From positions 4,249,431 through 4,313,430 of the forward strand of contig BSQZ01000054.1 of assembly GCA_033239005.1 (NCBI GenBank): a stretch of DNA of 64,000 nucleotides, given 5' to 3'. The DNA comes from Lamellibrachia satsuma (Eukaryota; Annelida; Polychaeta; Sabellida; Siboglinidae). Shown one piece after another: positions 61,606 to 64,000 of the stretch; the stretch's first letter is position 1; each line of letters begins with the position of its first letter. The position numbers and the translations under genes were made by a program. Below the pieces are notes generated by a model that made no database searches, was not told the DNA's origin, and saw only the letters and a list, made by a program, of their open reading frames with translations.

Positions 61606-62472
61606 TTTTATTATTAATATTCATTAAATTTTAATATCCAGGCAGAGGAGTGCGATTCGGTGATTCTGCGACTATATGAGGCATATGGAGGCAGAACGAC
61701 AGCTCGGGTTAAGATGTCCTTTGAAGTGAAACGGGCACGGCTGTAAGTGGCATCTTTGTTAGCTGTGCTAAACTGTTTAATATTTTCTTAGGCTTTTACC
61801 CAGCTTTCAAACATATTTGAGAAAAACCAGTGTTTTTTTTTTATTTTTAGTTAGTATTGATATGATAACATAAACTAAGAATTAATAAATGTAGTTAGTT
61901 AAAGCTAAAGAGGTGGCTTTCGAATAAAATACTAATATTACTTTATTTAAATATAAAAATTCCATAACCATTGAATAACATGTTAGAGGCACAATTTTTT
62001 AAATATAGCCAGTATAATAAAATGGCAGAAGACCAGGCAGAATAGATAACAAGTTAGCAATGCCAAGGAAGAAGATAAGATAAGCTGTCCTGTGTGTTAT
62101 ACTTTGACCTTTTACTTATTTAACGTATTAACTGGTTTTAAATCATCTTAATTTATTTTAACTCATTTAATAGATTTAACATATCTTAATTTACCTCAAT
62201 TCCTCGTTACTTGCATTACATAGTTTACTTCATTAACGTCTTTGAGCAAGTTGTTTTGCAGGTGTATGGCGCATTACGAATGCATGCCTAATTTATTTTG
62301 CTAATTTATTTTGAAGTACATTCCTATTGGAATAGCTACTTGTTTCTGATGCTGCAGGTGCAATGGACTGGAGAACTGTGAGGATGGAGACGTAGAGATG
62401 GAAGGAGACGACTGTCTGGTGCTACACTTCTGTCCATTCCAGATCATCTCTGTCATGTTGATGCTCGACTGA
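4277..62472 (+). CDS. MAN2C1: Cytosolic alpha-mannosidase 2C1 (GH38), 30-exon gene
   Basis: The spliced product is about 1088 residues (human MAN2C1 is about 1040). The family trims free cytosolic oligomannosides released from misfolded glycoproteins, cutting alpha-mannose linkages with a divalent metal. Landmarks seen: the N-terminal [14 protein letters not shown] block (near 80-93), the zinc-ligand motif HCHID (263-267), GGTWVEMDGN (335-344), WLPDTFGYS (374-382, nucleophile Asp377), [15 protein letters not shown] (about 518-532), NQFHD (584-588, metal-ligand His587), [20 protein letters not shown] in exon 22, and [12 protein letters not shown] in exon 27. No signal peptide or membrane segment is seen, which fits a cytosolic enzyme. 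The start was chosen because the first exon reads [20 protein letters not shown], collinear with the human N-terminus. All introns are GT-AG with compatible phases. The exon 22 start is ambiguous. Exons cover about 3.27 kb of a 58.2-kb locus. Paralogue confusion with lysosomal or Golgi GH38 enzymes is unlikely, given the N-terminal domain and absence of a signal or anchor. Confidence 0.95.
4425..4840. repeat. Intron 1 TG/CA compound repeat
   Basis: Four or so imperfect copies of a unit of roughly 70-130 bp made of aattaattatatgtgtgtg, tatgtatttacacattca and CA runs. It starts about 45 bases past the exon 1 donor. Long open frames here are artefacts of the CA runs. Confidence 0.85.
4841..5167. 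other. Rest of intron 1
   Basis: Unique-looking sequence. The start, gtgggtcattccgtatcaaa, resembles a transposon terminus but no partner end was found. Nothing else seen. Confidence 0.35.
5168..5311 (+). CDS. MAN2C1: MAN2C1 exon 2 (residues 35-83)
   Basis: Acceptor ccaacag, donor CCCAC|gtaagt, phase 2 to 2. Reads [18 protein letters not shown] and ends in GASFGPT, the conserved SFGPTWW region of the family's N-terminal domain. Confidence 0.92.
5606..6055. repeat. Intron 2 minisatellite A, 40-bp unit, about 11 copies
   Basis: Unit ctttcaggggttcatctatg followed by accccacaaaaggcgccaaa, repeating exactly every 40 bases (e.g. 5661, 5701, 5741), with a cttccagtcgttcg variant. Confidence 0.93.
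6056..6449. other. Intron 2 spacer with an unassigned open frame
   Basis: Between the two intron 2 arrays, a + strand frame without ATG is open from about 6140 to 6420 and reads in part [21 protein letters not shown] do not recognise it; it may be an old mobile-element piece or chance. Confidence 0.3.
6450..7976. repeat. Intron 2 minisatellite B, 43-bp unit carrying exon 3's 3' splice site
   Basis: About 35 copies of gtggaccacccatatcttcc plus tatatgtcaggtgtgtctcg plus cag, with tct(t/c)gcag and gtgt(g/a)tc variants and a few short units (near 7295 and 7540). Every unit has an acceptor-like tctcgcag|GTGGACC identical to the start of exon 3, and a donor-like atgtcag|gtgtgt. The array runs directly into exon 3. 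It is open in all three forward frames but is not a protein. Confidence 0.95.
7977..8103 (+). CDS. MAN2C1: MAN2C1 exon 3 (residues 83-125)
   Basis: Acceptor tctcacag|GTGGACC at the last unit of the intron 2 minisatellite; donor CTTCAG|gtaaag; phase 2 to 0. Reads [20 protein letters not shown] and on to [10 protein letters not shown], aligning with human TCWFRVELTIPEAWVGQ and GLVWRDGEPVQ. The first 12-13 bases of this exon also occur in every unit of the preceding array. Confidence 0.9.
8104..8735. other. Intron 3, nothing recognised
   Basis: AT-rich intron with no repeats, conserved blocks or open frames that I recognise. Confidence 0.5.
8736..8803 (+). CDS. MAN2C1: MAN2C1 exon 4 (residues 126-148)
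   Basis: Acceptor ttgtttcag, donor TGCAG|gtatga, phase 0 to 2. Reads [20 protein letters not shown], aligning with human GLTKEGEKTSYVLTDRLGE. Confidence 0.9.
8804..9880. other. Intron 4 body with small repeats
   Basis: Contains three copies of a 29-bp unit (tacccagtatgtctaggatt plus 9 bases) at 9244-9326, a T-rich patch with repeated attcctttattttt motifs (about 8930-9090), and a (TA)n run at 9472-9516. Otherwise unremarkable. Confidence 0.7.
9472..9516. repeat. (TA)n microsatellite, intron 4
   Basis: About 22 consecutive TA dinucleotides followed by cacacata. Confidence 0.97.
9885..9972 (+). mobile_element. CR1-like LINE 3' tail abutting exon 5
   Basis: aagccaatggccccttgtcc, acttgccacctgtgggtttt and gatgacaatcttgttacg match, in order, the reverse complement of the copy at 26908-27080. 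It ends about nine bases before exon 5, so the pyrimidine-rich tcttgttcaattccag acceptor is partly LINE-derived. Confidence 0.75.
9982..10159 (+). CDS. MAN2C1: MAN2C1 exon 5 (residues 148-207)
   Basis: Acceptor caattccag, donor ATTGAG|gtaaaa, phase 2 to 0. Reads [19 protein letters not shown], then [19 protein letters not shown], matching human LTLYVEVACNGLLGAGKGS. The acceptor lies about 9 bases beyond a LINE 3' tail. Confidence 0.93.
10160..10495. other. Intron 5, first part
   Basis: No feature recognised before the reverse-transcriptase remnant that begins near 10500. Confidence 0.45.
10500..12310 (+). mobile_element. LINE RT C-terminal remnant split by a minisatellite
   Basis: 10503-10560 reads [10 protein letters not shown] and, after a one-base shift, [20 protein letters not shown]. 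The intact-looking minus-strand LINE at 20930-23280 reads [10 protein letters not shown] then [20 protein letters not shown]. After the array (12275-12295) the match resumes: LVKE, stop, CRS versus LVKEQCRL. The remnant therefore flanks the 35-bp array on both sides. Confidence 0.7.
10555..12280. repeat. Intron 5 minisatellite, 35-bp unit, about 49 copies
   Basis: Unit aagacctacagggcatgaag plus tagctttagtaaaag, exactly 35 bases apart in most copies, with gagca, tggca, ggtttg and gcgaaag variants. The unit corresponds to the [13 protein letters not shown] segment of the LINE remnant that flanks it. Confidence 0.95.
12310..12703. other. End of intron 5
   Basis: Unique sequence; no repeat or conserved block recognised. 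Confidence 0.4.
12704..12795 (+). CDS. MAN2C1: MAN2C1 exon 6 (residues 208-238)
   Basis: Acceptor gtgttgtgtag, donor AACAG|gtacat, phase 0 to 2. Reads [20 protein letters not shown] and on to [10 protein letters not shown], aligning with human [20 protein letters not shown]. The family alignment is weaker here than elsewhere, but phase and position fit. Confidence 0.85.
12796..13402. other. Intron 6 with a diverged 50-bp duplication
   Basis: Two adjacent related copies around 12965-13065: ccacttgctctttctatgtt ... cattggcctctggtgattg, and ccacttgtcttctatgtcct ... ctctggtctctgattgc. No exon is needed here for phase. Confidence 0.55.
13403..13494 (+). CDS. MAN2C1: MAN2C1 exon 7, zinc-ligand motif HCHID
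   Basis: Acceptor attctctctag, donor ACACAG|gtaggc, phase 2 to 1. Reads [20 protein letters not shown] followed by [11 protein letters not shown]263 and D267 or their neighbours correspond to the GH38 metal ligands of the HxHxD type, as known for the family. Confidence 0.93.
13495..14421. other. Intron 7 with a short G-rich repeat
   Basis: Contains about three copies of a 24-bp unit (caattctatagtggggagg type) at 13775-13850, with a related ataGTGGGGGGTC piece near 14320. The rest is AT-rich and unremarkable. Confidence 0.6.
14422..14528 (+). CDS. MAN2C1: MAN2C1 exon 8 (residues 269-304)
   Basis: Acceptor gtctcttgcag, donor CTCACAG|gtgatt, phase 1 to 0. Reads [19 protein letters not shown] and ends EFIFVCSQ, matching human AWLWPFKETVRKCARSWVT and EFIFACSQ. 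An imperfect minisatellite begins within about 20 bases of the donor. Confidence 0.94.
14535..15245. repeat. Intron 8 imperfect minisatellite (gatccatgtgtgagatcc type)
   Basis: About 35 diverged copies of a unit of roughly 20 bases built from tgtgagatccatgatcca, starting directly after the exon 8 donor. Copies vary in length, so it is old or decaying. Minus-strand open frames through it are artefacts. Confidence 0.9.
15246..15842. other. Intron 8, remainder
   Basis: AT-rich unique sequence with nothing recognised. Confidence 0.45.
15843..15953 (+). CDS. MAN2C1: MAN2C1 exon 9 (residues 305-341)
   Basis: Acceptor ttgtttacag, donor GAAATG|gtttgt, phase 0 to 0. Reads [20 protein letters not shown] and ends [11 protein letters not shown], matching human AQQLEWVKSRYPGLYSRI and [11 protein letters not shown]. 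Confidence 0.94.
15954..16300. other. Intron 9, first part
   Basis: Short repeated motifs of the type aatgtttgtaatctgagataa recur between 16125 and 16290. No gene seen. Confidence 0.45.
16308..16580 (+). mobile_element. tRNA-derived SINE, copy 1
   Basis: A tRNA-like head with box A-like tggctgagcg and box B-like gggtttgaaacc (about 16330-16380) is followed by a body that shares tgccgttttgaaacttgg with the other two copies. The internal piece gagaaggacaccctgaa is related to gaggacaccattgaa of copy 2. An A-rich tail (caaataaacaaaataaaa) ends near 16625. Confidence 0.65.
16703..16795 (+). CDS. MAN2C1: MAN2C1 exon 10 (residues 342-372)
   Basis: Acceptor ggatacag, donor ACAGAG|gtcagt, phase 0 to 0. 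Reads [20 protein letters not shown], then [11 protein letters not shown], matching human [20 protein letters not shown]. Confidence 0.94.
16838..17022. repeat. Imperfect inverted repeat / foldback in intron 10
   Basis: Arms 16874-16900 (agtagttataggtctcttag...) and 16938-16968 are largely complementary around a loop of about 37 bases. Weaker complementarity extends outward (ggcaggttttgaactt with aagttctaaacctg). It could be a foldback MITE or a structured intronic RNA. Confidence 0.65.
17110..17290 (-). mobile_element. LINE RT C-terminal fragment
   Basis: On the minus strand it reads [20 protein letters not shown] then [14 protein letters not shown]. This matches the widespread [15 protein letters not shown]...GRR.RG motif near the C-terminus of LINE polymerases. 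It is a short solo fragment within intron 10. Confidence 0.75.
17505..17660 (-). mobile_element. CR1-like LINE 3' tail
   Basis: Shares agatggcaagtggacaa, ggcattggcttaccc and attcacactgcc with the copies at 20980 and 26945, in the same minus orientation. Confidence 0.65.
17830..17946 (+). CDS. MAN2C1: MAN2C1 exon 11, catalytic nucleophile region
   Basis: Acceptor gtttctctag, donor TTCCCT|gtaagt, phase 0 to 0. Reads [20 protein letters not shown], then [20 protein letters not shown]377 of WLPDTFG is at the position of the GH38 catalytic nucleophile and metal ligand. Confidence 0.95.
18066..18693. repeat. Intron 11 minisatellite, about 20-bp unit, about 30 copies
   Basis: Diverged copies of gattggatggctgtaggatg. 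Many units are exactly 20 bases, with occasional larger duplicated blocks (e.g. 18395-18480 resembles 18570-18650). Confidence 0.92.
18716..18780. repeat. Short tandem repeat, ggtcagggaaa type
   Basis: Three copies of a unit of about 21-24 bases (ttggtcagggaaaattacat). Confidence 0.85.
18963..19058 (+). CDS. MAN2C1: MAN2C1 exon 12 (residues 412-443)
   Basis: Acceptor ccattgcttacag, donor GAAGAG|gtgggt, phase 0 to 0. Reads [20 protein letters not shown], then [12 protein letters not shown], matching human [20 protein letters not shown]. Confidence 0.93.
19059..19790. other. Start of intron 12
   Basis: No exon or repeat recognised, apart from a short CA/TG patch near 19665-19700. Confidence 0.4.
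19795..20930 (-). mobile_element. LINE copy A (CR1/jockey-like RT), decayed
   Basis: Minus-strand reading from 20636 gives [20 protein letters not shown] then [13 protein letters not shown], the RT catalytic FADD block. From 20193 it reads [20 protein letters not shown] then [10 protein letters not shown], the classical LINE thumb region. Several stops and frame changes interrupt it. The different sequence shows it is a separate family member from copy B. Confidence 0.88.
20931..23280 (-). mobile_element. LINE copy B (CR1-like), 5'-truncated with 3' tail
   Basis: Minus strand, from 23276 downwards: endonuclease piece with [20 protein letters not shown] and [15 protein letters not shown]; linker; then RT from 21920: [31 protein letters not shown], and a thumb reading [20 protein letters not shown] then [20 protein letters not shown]. 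The 253-codon RT frame 21159-21920 is uninterrupted, but upstream frames are broken. The 3' end carries tccacttgccatctgaaa and the terminus gatggcaatcttgttaaa. It is a dead copy. Confidence 0.92.
23390..23481 (+). CDS. MAN2C1: MAN2C1 exon 13 (residues 444-474)
   Basis: Acceptor gtttgcacag, donor GACCCAC|gtgagt, phase 0 to 2. Reads [20 protein letters not shown], then [11 protein letters not shown], matching human FGFGDGGGGPT. It is separated from exon 12 by a 4.3-kb intron filled mainly with two LINE fragments. Confidence 0.93.
23482..24000. other. Intron 13, first part
   Basis: No recognised repeat or gene. Confidence 0.4.
24000..24130 (-). mobile_element. L2-like LINE 3' end
   Basis: The reverse complement reads aatgacttttgtgcatccct, then gattctgttttgttgcgcct, closely matching + strand 29262-29312. 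It ends in a TATAAGTTAATCATTATTATT-like tail. Confidence 0.65.
24209..24262 (+). CDS. MAN2C1: MAN2C1 exon 14 (residues 474-492)
   Basis: Acceptor gcgtctttcag, donor CCAAA|gtaagt, phase 2 to 2. Reads [17 protein letters not shown], aligning with human QTMLDRLKRLSNTDGLP. Confidence 0.92.
24263..25281. other. Intron 14, nothing firm
   Basis: AT-rich. 24864-25160 holds an open + frame of 98 codons with no recognised domain. Its [15 protein letters not shown] resembles [15 protein letters not shown] at 55660-55705, suggesting a shared old repeat. gatacagt(c/t)aatacattagaaa is duplicated at 25150-25193. Confidence 0.4.
25282..25408 (+). CDS. MAN2C1: MAN2C1 exon 15 (residues 492-534)
   Basis: Acceptor atctcttgcag, donor CTCTAAG|gtacag, phase 2 to 0. 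Reads [20 protein letters not shown], then [17 protein letters not shown]. The terminal GTYTTH is conserved in human MAN2C1, so the exon end is ancestral. The last 18 coding bases plus the donor are tandemly repeated downstream in intron 15. Confidence 0.94.
25390..25912. repeat. Intron 15 minisatellite, 33-bp unit carrying exon 15's 5' splice site
   Basis: About 15 copies of tacacaactcactctaagg plus tacagtgcatgtcc, the first copy being the last 18 coding bases of exon 15 plus its donor. Most units keep ctctaag|gtac. The 33-base period is divisible by three, so using a downstream donor would add 11 codons per unit until an indel in the third unit. Confidence 0.95.
25913..26220. mobile_element. 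Dispersed repeat, inverted copy at 56100-56400
   Basis: gatgatttgaaaaataggca and attcactattttgagcctta have reverse-complement counterparts at 56190-56290. ggtgaaattttttaac corresponds to 56347-56362. Family unknown; probably a non-autonomous element. Confidence 0.6.
26287..26475 (+). CDS. MAN2C1: MAN2C1 exon 16, second metal-ligand His motif
   Basis: Acceptor gacttctgcag, donor AATGAG|gtcagg, phase 0 to 0. Reads [20 protein letters not shown] and ends [21 protein letters not shown]587 in NQFHD is the conserved GH38 histidine, and human has [13 protein letters not shown]. Confidence 0.95.
26476..26900. other. Intron 16, first part
   Basis: AT-rich, with nothing recognised. Short frames here are chance. 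Confidence 0.4.
26905..27080 (-). mobile_element. CR1-like LINE 3' tail
   Basis: gatttaacaagattgccatc, caggtggcaagtggacaa, agccattggcttattgagag and ttaaacatattcatgctgct follow the same order as copy B at 20940-21100. Confidence 0.8.
27163..27193 (+). CDS. MAN2C1: MAN2C1 exon 17, 31-nt microexon
   Basis: Acceptor tttgtcttccag, donor TATGAAG|gtaatc, phase 0 to 1. Reads [10 protein letters not shown], aligning with human MVAEEAMCHYE. It is short, but joins exon 18 in phase. Confidence 0.85.
27385..27868 (+). mobile_element. L2/CR1-like LINE 3' fragment ending at exon 18
   Basis: + strand reading [20 protein letters not shown] (RT thumb motif [12 protein letters not shown]), then a decayed PTLWNSLPISI-like piece and the shared 3' UTR: ttaagtcgccaggaaata, aacatttcaccatcagct, ttttggtgggctgctgagct, ttattgtattgtaaata. 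The same UTR occurs at 55350-55530. Confidence 0.8.
27880..27938 (+). CDS. MAN2C1: MAN2C1 exon 18 (residues 608-627)
   Basis: Acceptor atttgtttcag, donor CATAAG|gtatgt, phase 1 to 0. Reads [20 protein letters not shown]. An L2/CR1-like LINE 3' end runs almost up to the acceptor. Confidence 0.88.
28056..28305. repeat. Intron 18 tandem repeat, 48-bp unit, 5 copies
   Basis: Unit agtattgttcctcactaaat plus gaagatacatgttatgtcatagtgagta, spaced 48 bases apart. Confidence 0.93.
28393..28672. repeat. Intron 18 tandem repeat, 68-bp unit, 4 copies
   Basis: cgatctttccattcagcatg recurs at 28401, 28469, 28537 and 28605, exactly 68 bases apart. The copies are nearly identical. Confidence 0.95.
28838..28994 (+). 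CDS. MAN2C1: MAN2C1 exon 19 (residues 628-680)
   Basis: Acceptor gtttcaacag, donor ACTTTGG|gtatgg, phase 0 to 1. Contains [20 protein letters not shown], aligning with human GLLIVNTLPWKRIEVMALP. The open frame continues past the donor, but exon 20 requires splicing here. Confidence 0.88.
29080..29315 (+). mobile_element. L2-like LINE C-terminus and 3' end
   Basis: + strand pieces correspond to the CAP.VLNELPHGLKSS..I..FKKKLKAF region of LINE polymerases (gtcttgaatgagcttctcat, tctattaaaaaaaaactc). They are followed by aatgacttttgcgcatccct and ttgttttgttgcgcctgatc, shared with 24000-24130. Confidence 0.65.
29316..29640 (-). mobile_element. LINE RT fragment (decayed)
   Basis: The minus strand reads [20 protein letters not shown], resembling the MRCLRRILGVTWRDK.RNE.I motif of LINE polymerases, with an upstream frame-shifted [10 protein letters not shown]. 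Short and broken. Confidence 0.5.
29660..29745 (+). CDS. MAN2C1: MAN2C1 exon 20 (residues 680-708)
   Basis: Acceptor ttatgttgcag, donor AAGCAG|gtactg, phase 1 to 0. Reads [20 protein letters not shown], then TVVTVEKQ, aligning with human LVTVPSMGYAPVPPPTSLQP. Confidence 0.85.
29746..30269. other. Intron 20, nothing recognised
   Basis: AT-rich intron with no repeats noted. Confidence 0.45.
30270..30367 (+). CDS. MAN2C1: MAN2C1 exon 21 (residues 709-741)
   Basis: Acceptor ctcctctgccag, donor TTGTTAAG|gtaaac, phase 0 to 2. Reads [20 protein letters not shown], then [12 protein letters not shown], aligning with human [20 protein letters not shown]. Confidence 0.85.
30548..32415. repeat. Intron 21 minisatellite, 29-bp polypyrimidine unit, about 64 copies
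   Basis: Unit tcttccctctactgatgcct plus ccgtccttc, 29 bases apart, with tactgac, tactaac, tactaat and ctgctc variants. The + strand is almost pure pyrimidine apart from the ctactrayg core, which resembles a branch point. The array ends four bases before the alternative acceptor of exon 22. Minus-strand [18 protein letters not shown] frames are artefacts. Confidence 0.95.
32420..32596 (+). CDS. MAN2C1: MAN2C1 exon 22 (start ambiguous: 32420 or 32464)
   Basis: The 3' part is certain: [20 protein letters not shown], then [10 protein letters not shown], with donor ACAAG|gtaact, phase 2. Two acceptors are possible. The stronger-looking ttgttccag before 32464 gives REYIPGNVL followed by a stop, so it would need a 1-nt shift. 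The one before 32420 (ctactgcgaag), whose pyrimidine tract is the end of the intron 21 minisatellite, is in phase and adds about 15 residues beginning [13 protein letters not shown]. The added residues have no counterpart in human. I give the in-phase version. Confidence 0.7.
32760..52527. repeat. Intron 22 satellite, 44-bp unit, about 450 tandem copies
   Basis: Unit acttgtgagcccaatacaac plus atcctaaagcattgagtacataaa, 44 bases. Recurrent variants: gac for gag, catcg for cattg, gtacgt for gtacat, actaaata, a 45-base form with ccttaaa, and gagcgc. Blocks of several units in the same order recur, showing segmental amplification inside the array. The left edge at 32763-32801 forms an inverted repeat, atgttgtattg with caatacaacat. 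The minus-strand [20 protein letters not shown] frames are repeat artefacts. Confidence 0.97.
52528..53022. other. Intron 22 after the satellite
   Basis: Unique AT-rich sequence. A short open frame at 52592-52780 has no recognised domain. Confidence 0.4.
53023..53092 (+). CDS. MAN2C1: MAN2C1 exon 23 (residues 800-823)
   Basis: Acceptor gatattgacag, donor AATAAAG|gtaata, phase 2 to 0. Reads [20 protein letters not shown], aligning with human [20 protein letters not shown]. It lies 20.4 kb downstream of exon 22, across the 44-bp satellite. Confidence 0.9.
53335..53660 (+). mobile_element. tRNA-derived SINE, copy 2
   Basis: Head agcatggtggttaaaccacc ... ggactgggattggaattc (A- and B-box-like) followed by tgccatttcaaaagtttggc, the body segment shared with copies 1 and 3. 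It ends in a gaatgaatgaattaataaaa tail immediately before the exon 24 acceptor region. Confidence 0.65.
53686..53772 (+). CDS. MAN2C1: MAN2C1 exon 24 (residues 824-852)
   Basis: Acceptor gcttgtttag, donor ACTGAG|gtaata, phase 0 to 0. Reads [20 protein letters not shown], then AKYLKFYTE, aligning with human VVLDVGCPYVRFHTE. Confidence 0.9.
53773..54909. other. Intron 24, nothing recognised
   Basis: AT-rich. A small palindromic stretch (cctcgtagaggccgctccaagcctc near 53987) is the only structure noted. Confidence 0.45.
54910..55053 (+). CDS. MAN2C1: MAN2C1 exon 25 (residues 853-900)
   Basis: Acceptor tcaccaccag, donor TTTGAG|gtactg, phase 0 to 0. Reads [20 protein letters not shown], then [20 protein letters not shown] and ARFE, nearly collinear with human. 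Confidence 0.95.
55330..55532 (+). mobile_element. L2/CR1-like LINE 3' end
   Basis: gttaagtcggcaggaaatag, aacatttcaccgtcaact, gctttggtgtgcagctgagc and ttttttgtattgtata parallel 27680-27868. It sits in intron 25. Confidence 0.7.
55533..56095. other. Intron 25, middle part
   Basis: Contains the weak [15 protein letters not shown] similarity to 24925-24990 noted under intron 14. Otherwise nothing. Confidence 0.35.
56096..56405. mobile_element. Dispersed repeat, inverted copy of 25913-26220
   Basis: aaaatgcctatttttgttcaaatcatc and ttaaaaaatttcaccaag are the reverse-complement counterparts of blocks in intron 15. Opposite orientation, unknown family. Confidence 0.6.
56406..57719. other. Intron 25, last part
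   Basis: An open + frame of 76 codons at 56663-56893 has no family I recognise. 57200-57370 is AT-rich with repeated palindromic attctatagaa / gaatattc motifs. Confidence 0.4.
57720..57829 (+). CDS. MAN2C1: MAN2C1 exon 26 (residues 901-937)
   Basis: Acceptor catggttacag, donor CTCTCCCT|gtacgt, phase 0 to 2. Reads [20 protein letters not shown], then [16 protein letters not shown], matching human [20 protein letters not shown]. Confidence 0.94.
57907..58071. repeat. Long inverted repeat (hairpin) in intron 26
   Basis: 57924-57963 (ctacctggtggactatgatg...) pairs with 58016-58055 (...tgttccaccaggtag) over 40 bases with few mismatches. Weaker pairing extends to cccattgtacc / ggtaggaatggg. The loop is about 52 bases, and the whole is about 165 bases. 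Confidence 0.85.
58072..58316. other. Intron 26 between hairpin and MITE
   Basis: A/T-rich with T9 and A8 runs; nothing recognised. Confidence 0.4.
58317..58450. mobile_element. MITE-like element with terminal inverted repeats
   Basis: Starts cagtgacttatttagggg and ends cctagatatgccactg. The reverse complement of the end, cagtggcatatctagg, pairs with the start with four mismatches in 16. Related sequence occurs near 3456-3590. No clear target-site duplication and no coding capacity. Confidence 0.6.
58531..58610 (+). CDS. MAN2C1: MAN2C1 exon 27 (residues 937-964)
   Basis: Acceptor gtgttgagacag, donor CATACAG|gtttgt, phase 2 to 1. Reads [20 protein letters not shown], then YALMPHTG, matching human [20 protein letters not shown]. 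Confidence 0.94.
58695..58910 (+). mobile_element. tRNA-derived SINE, copy 3
   Basis: tRNA-like head agtgtagtggttagtacacc ... gtgtttgattcctgctcc with convincing A and B boxes, then ctgtttcgaaacttggcc, shared with copies 1 and 2, and a degenerate 3' part. Confidence 0.72.
58911..59625. other. Intron 27, remainder
   Basis: AT-rich. 59390-59475 (tttggcatagcgccagatcc, cacttcacattatat) resembles the minus-strand tail of the L2-like family at 24000. Otherwise nothing. Confidence 0.4.
59626..59786 (+). CDS. MAN2C1: MAN2C1 exon 28 (residues 964-1017)
   Basis: Acceptor acaatgtttcag, donor AAGAAG|gtatgg, phase 1 to 0. Reads [20 protein letters not shown] and ends [15 protein letters not shown], matching human GVIQAAYSLNFPL and SSPAVVLETVKQ. 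Confidence 0.94.
59787..60168. other. Intron 28, first part
   Basis: No recognised feature. Confidence 0.4.
60170..60680 (-). mobile_element. CR1-like LINE 3' region (minus) beside a short + strand tail
   Basis: 60250-60680 matches copy B in order on the minus strand: ctgttccattcatttattat, gagtactttctcatatccag, cactgttccttagctaatgc, gtctctagtgttatcaaacc, ttgcattctttctagctta. Immediately before it, 60180-60222 carries gatggcaatcttgttaaatc in the + orientation, so two insertions meet tail to tail. Confidence 0.78.
60681..61545. other. Intron 28, later part
   Basis: No gene recognised. An aggtggcgccac motif at 60685-60696 resembles those at 2674 and 63519. Confidence 0.35.
61547..61603. repeat. 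(TA)n microsatellite, intron 28
   Basis: About 28 TA dinucleotides, ending about 40 bases before exon 29. Confidence 0.97.
61642..61742 (+). CDS. MAN2C1: MAN2C1 exon 29 (residues 1018-1051)
   Basis: Acceptor taatatccag, donor GCACGGCT|gtaagt, phase 0 to 2. Reads [20 protein letters not shown], then [13 protein letters not shown], matching human [20 protein letters not shown]. A (TA)n run ends about 40 bases upstream. Confidence 0.94.
61743..62357. other. Intron 29, nothing recognised
   Basis: AT-rich. A direct repeat ctaatttattttg sits near 62289-62313. Confidence 0.45.
62358..62472 (+). CDS. MAN2C1: MAN2C1 exon 30 (C-terminus, stop TGA)
   Basis: Acceptor gatgctgcag, phase 2. Reads [20 protein letters not shown] and ends [14 protein letters not shown] before TGA at 62470. 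This matches human [20 protein letters not shown] near its C-terminus. Confidence 0.94.
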
Positions 62473-62483
62473 TTTGAGTCTAA

Positions 62484-62797
62484 AGGCGGGCTTACACAAG
62501 TGATCTTTGCCGTAATGTATTCAGCAATATGGTATCACACAACATGTGCAAATTGTGCAGGTTTAGACGAGCAACATGTGTAGACGTTGTGACTATGATC
62601 TTGACTCATGCCAATACTGATTTGAGGTTTGATGAAAGGTCACAACTGGTGCACCTATTGCTGATCGCTGTTTGGCCACTGCTTCAACATCGGTGTCAAC
62701 TGGAACATTCCGGATTCTCCTCGACATACCCGGTAAAGTGCAACACCTAGTTGGCCGACAAATTGTACACTGTTCATTTGTGTAAACCGGCCTTGGC
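62484..62797. mobile_element. MITE-like element in the MAN2C1 3' UTR
   Basis: Left end ggcgggcttacacaagtg at about 62486; right end catttgtgtaaaccggcc at about 62775. The reverse complement of the right end, ggccggtttacacaaatg, matches the left end with few changes. The interior has no known domain. It begins about 14 bases after the stop codon. Confidence 0.6.
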
Positions 62798-62961
62798 ATG
62801 CTGAGCAGAGAACATGAAGAAAGAAAGGAGTAGAACTTTGTTCATGATTAGTTGCTCACGATTATATTATTCTTTTTCCAGACTTGCCCAGTCTACTAGT
62901 TTAACGTTTAATGTTTATTAATTTATATAGCACCAAATCTATATAATTACATCCTGTACAT

Positions 62962-62967
62962 AATAAA
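62962..62967 (+). promoter_or_regulatory. Candidate polyadenylation signal AATAAA
   Basis: The first AATAAA after the TGA at 62470, about 490 bases downstream. It lies in a short piece resembling the L2-like tail (ttatatagcaccaaatc at 62922). No transcript evidence is available in the sequence. Confidence 0.35.
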
Positions 62968-62999
62968 AAAAATTAATGTTAAAAAATTATGATAATAGG

Positions 63000-64000
<1,001 letters not shown>

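Overview
This is a window of eukaryotic (metazoan) nuclear DNA. It is AT-rich with long GT-AG introns, a standard genetic code, non-LTR retrotransposon fragments, tRNA-derived SINEs and many micro-, mini- and satellite arrays. The repertoire (CR1/L2-like LINEs, tRNA-SINEs, large tandem arrays) and the protein suggest a marine invertebrate, perhaps a mollusc or other lophotrochozoan. That placement is inference; nothing seen fixes the phylum.

One protein-coding gene is recognised, and it fills the window: a + strand gene for a cytosolic alpha-mannosidase of the MAN2C1 type (glycoside hydrolase family 38). I read 30 coding exons by hand, from an ATG at 4277 to a TGA at 62472. Every junction has an AG acceptor and a GT donor, and phases agree throughout, giving about 1088 residues. 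The only doubtful junction is the start of exon 22. The GH38 zinc/catalytic motifs are intact: HCHID in exon 7, WLPDTFGYS in exon 11 and NQFHD in exon 16.

Layout: 1-1310 is AC-rich microsatellite and short tandem repeats. 1312-2330 is a minus-strand LINE fragment. 2340-4276 is upstream sequence with a CpG-richer patch and a LINE 3' tail just before the gene. 4277-32596 holds exons 1-22, with minisatellites in introns 1, 2, 5, 8, 11, 15, 18 and 21 and a LINE cluster in intron 12. 32779-52527 is one 19.7-kb satellite of a 44-bp unit, all inside intron 22. 53023-62472 holds exons 23-30. 62473-64000 is 3' flank with a MITE-like element and a long (TA)n run. Tandem arrays make up roughly 45% of the window.

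The most unusual feature is the relation between the arrays and splicing. The intron 2 array repeats the 3' splice site and first bases of exon 3. The intron 15 array repeats the last bases and 5' splice site of exon 15. The intron 21 array is built of branch-point-like and polypyrimidine motifs and runs into the acceptor of exon 22. The intron 5 array is expanded from inside a LINE reverse-transcriptase remnant. Two LINE 3' ends stop within about 15 bases of exon acceptors (exons 5 and 18).
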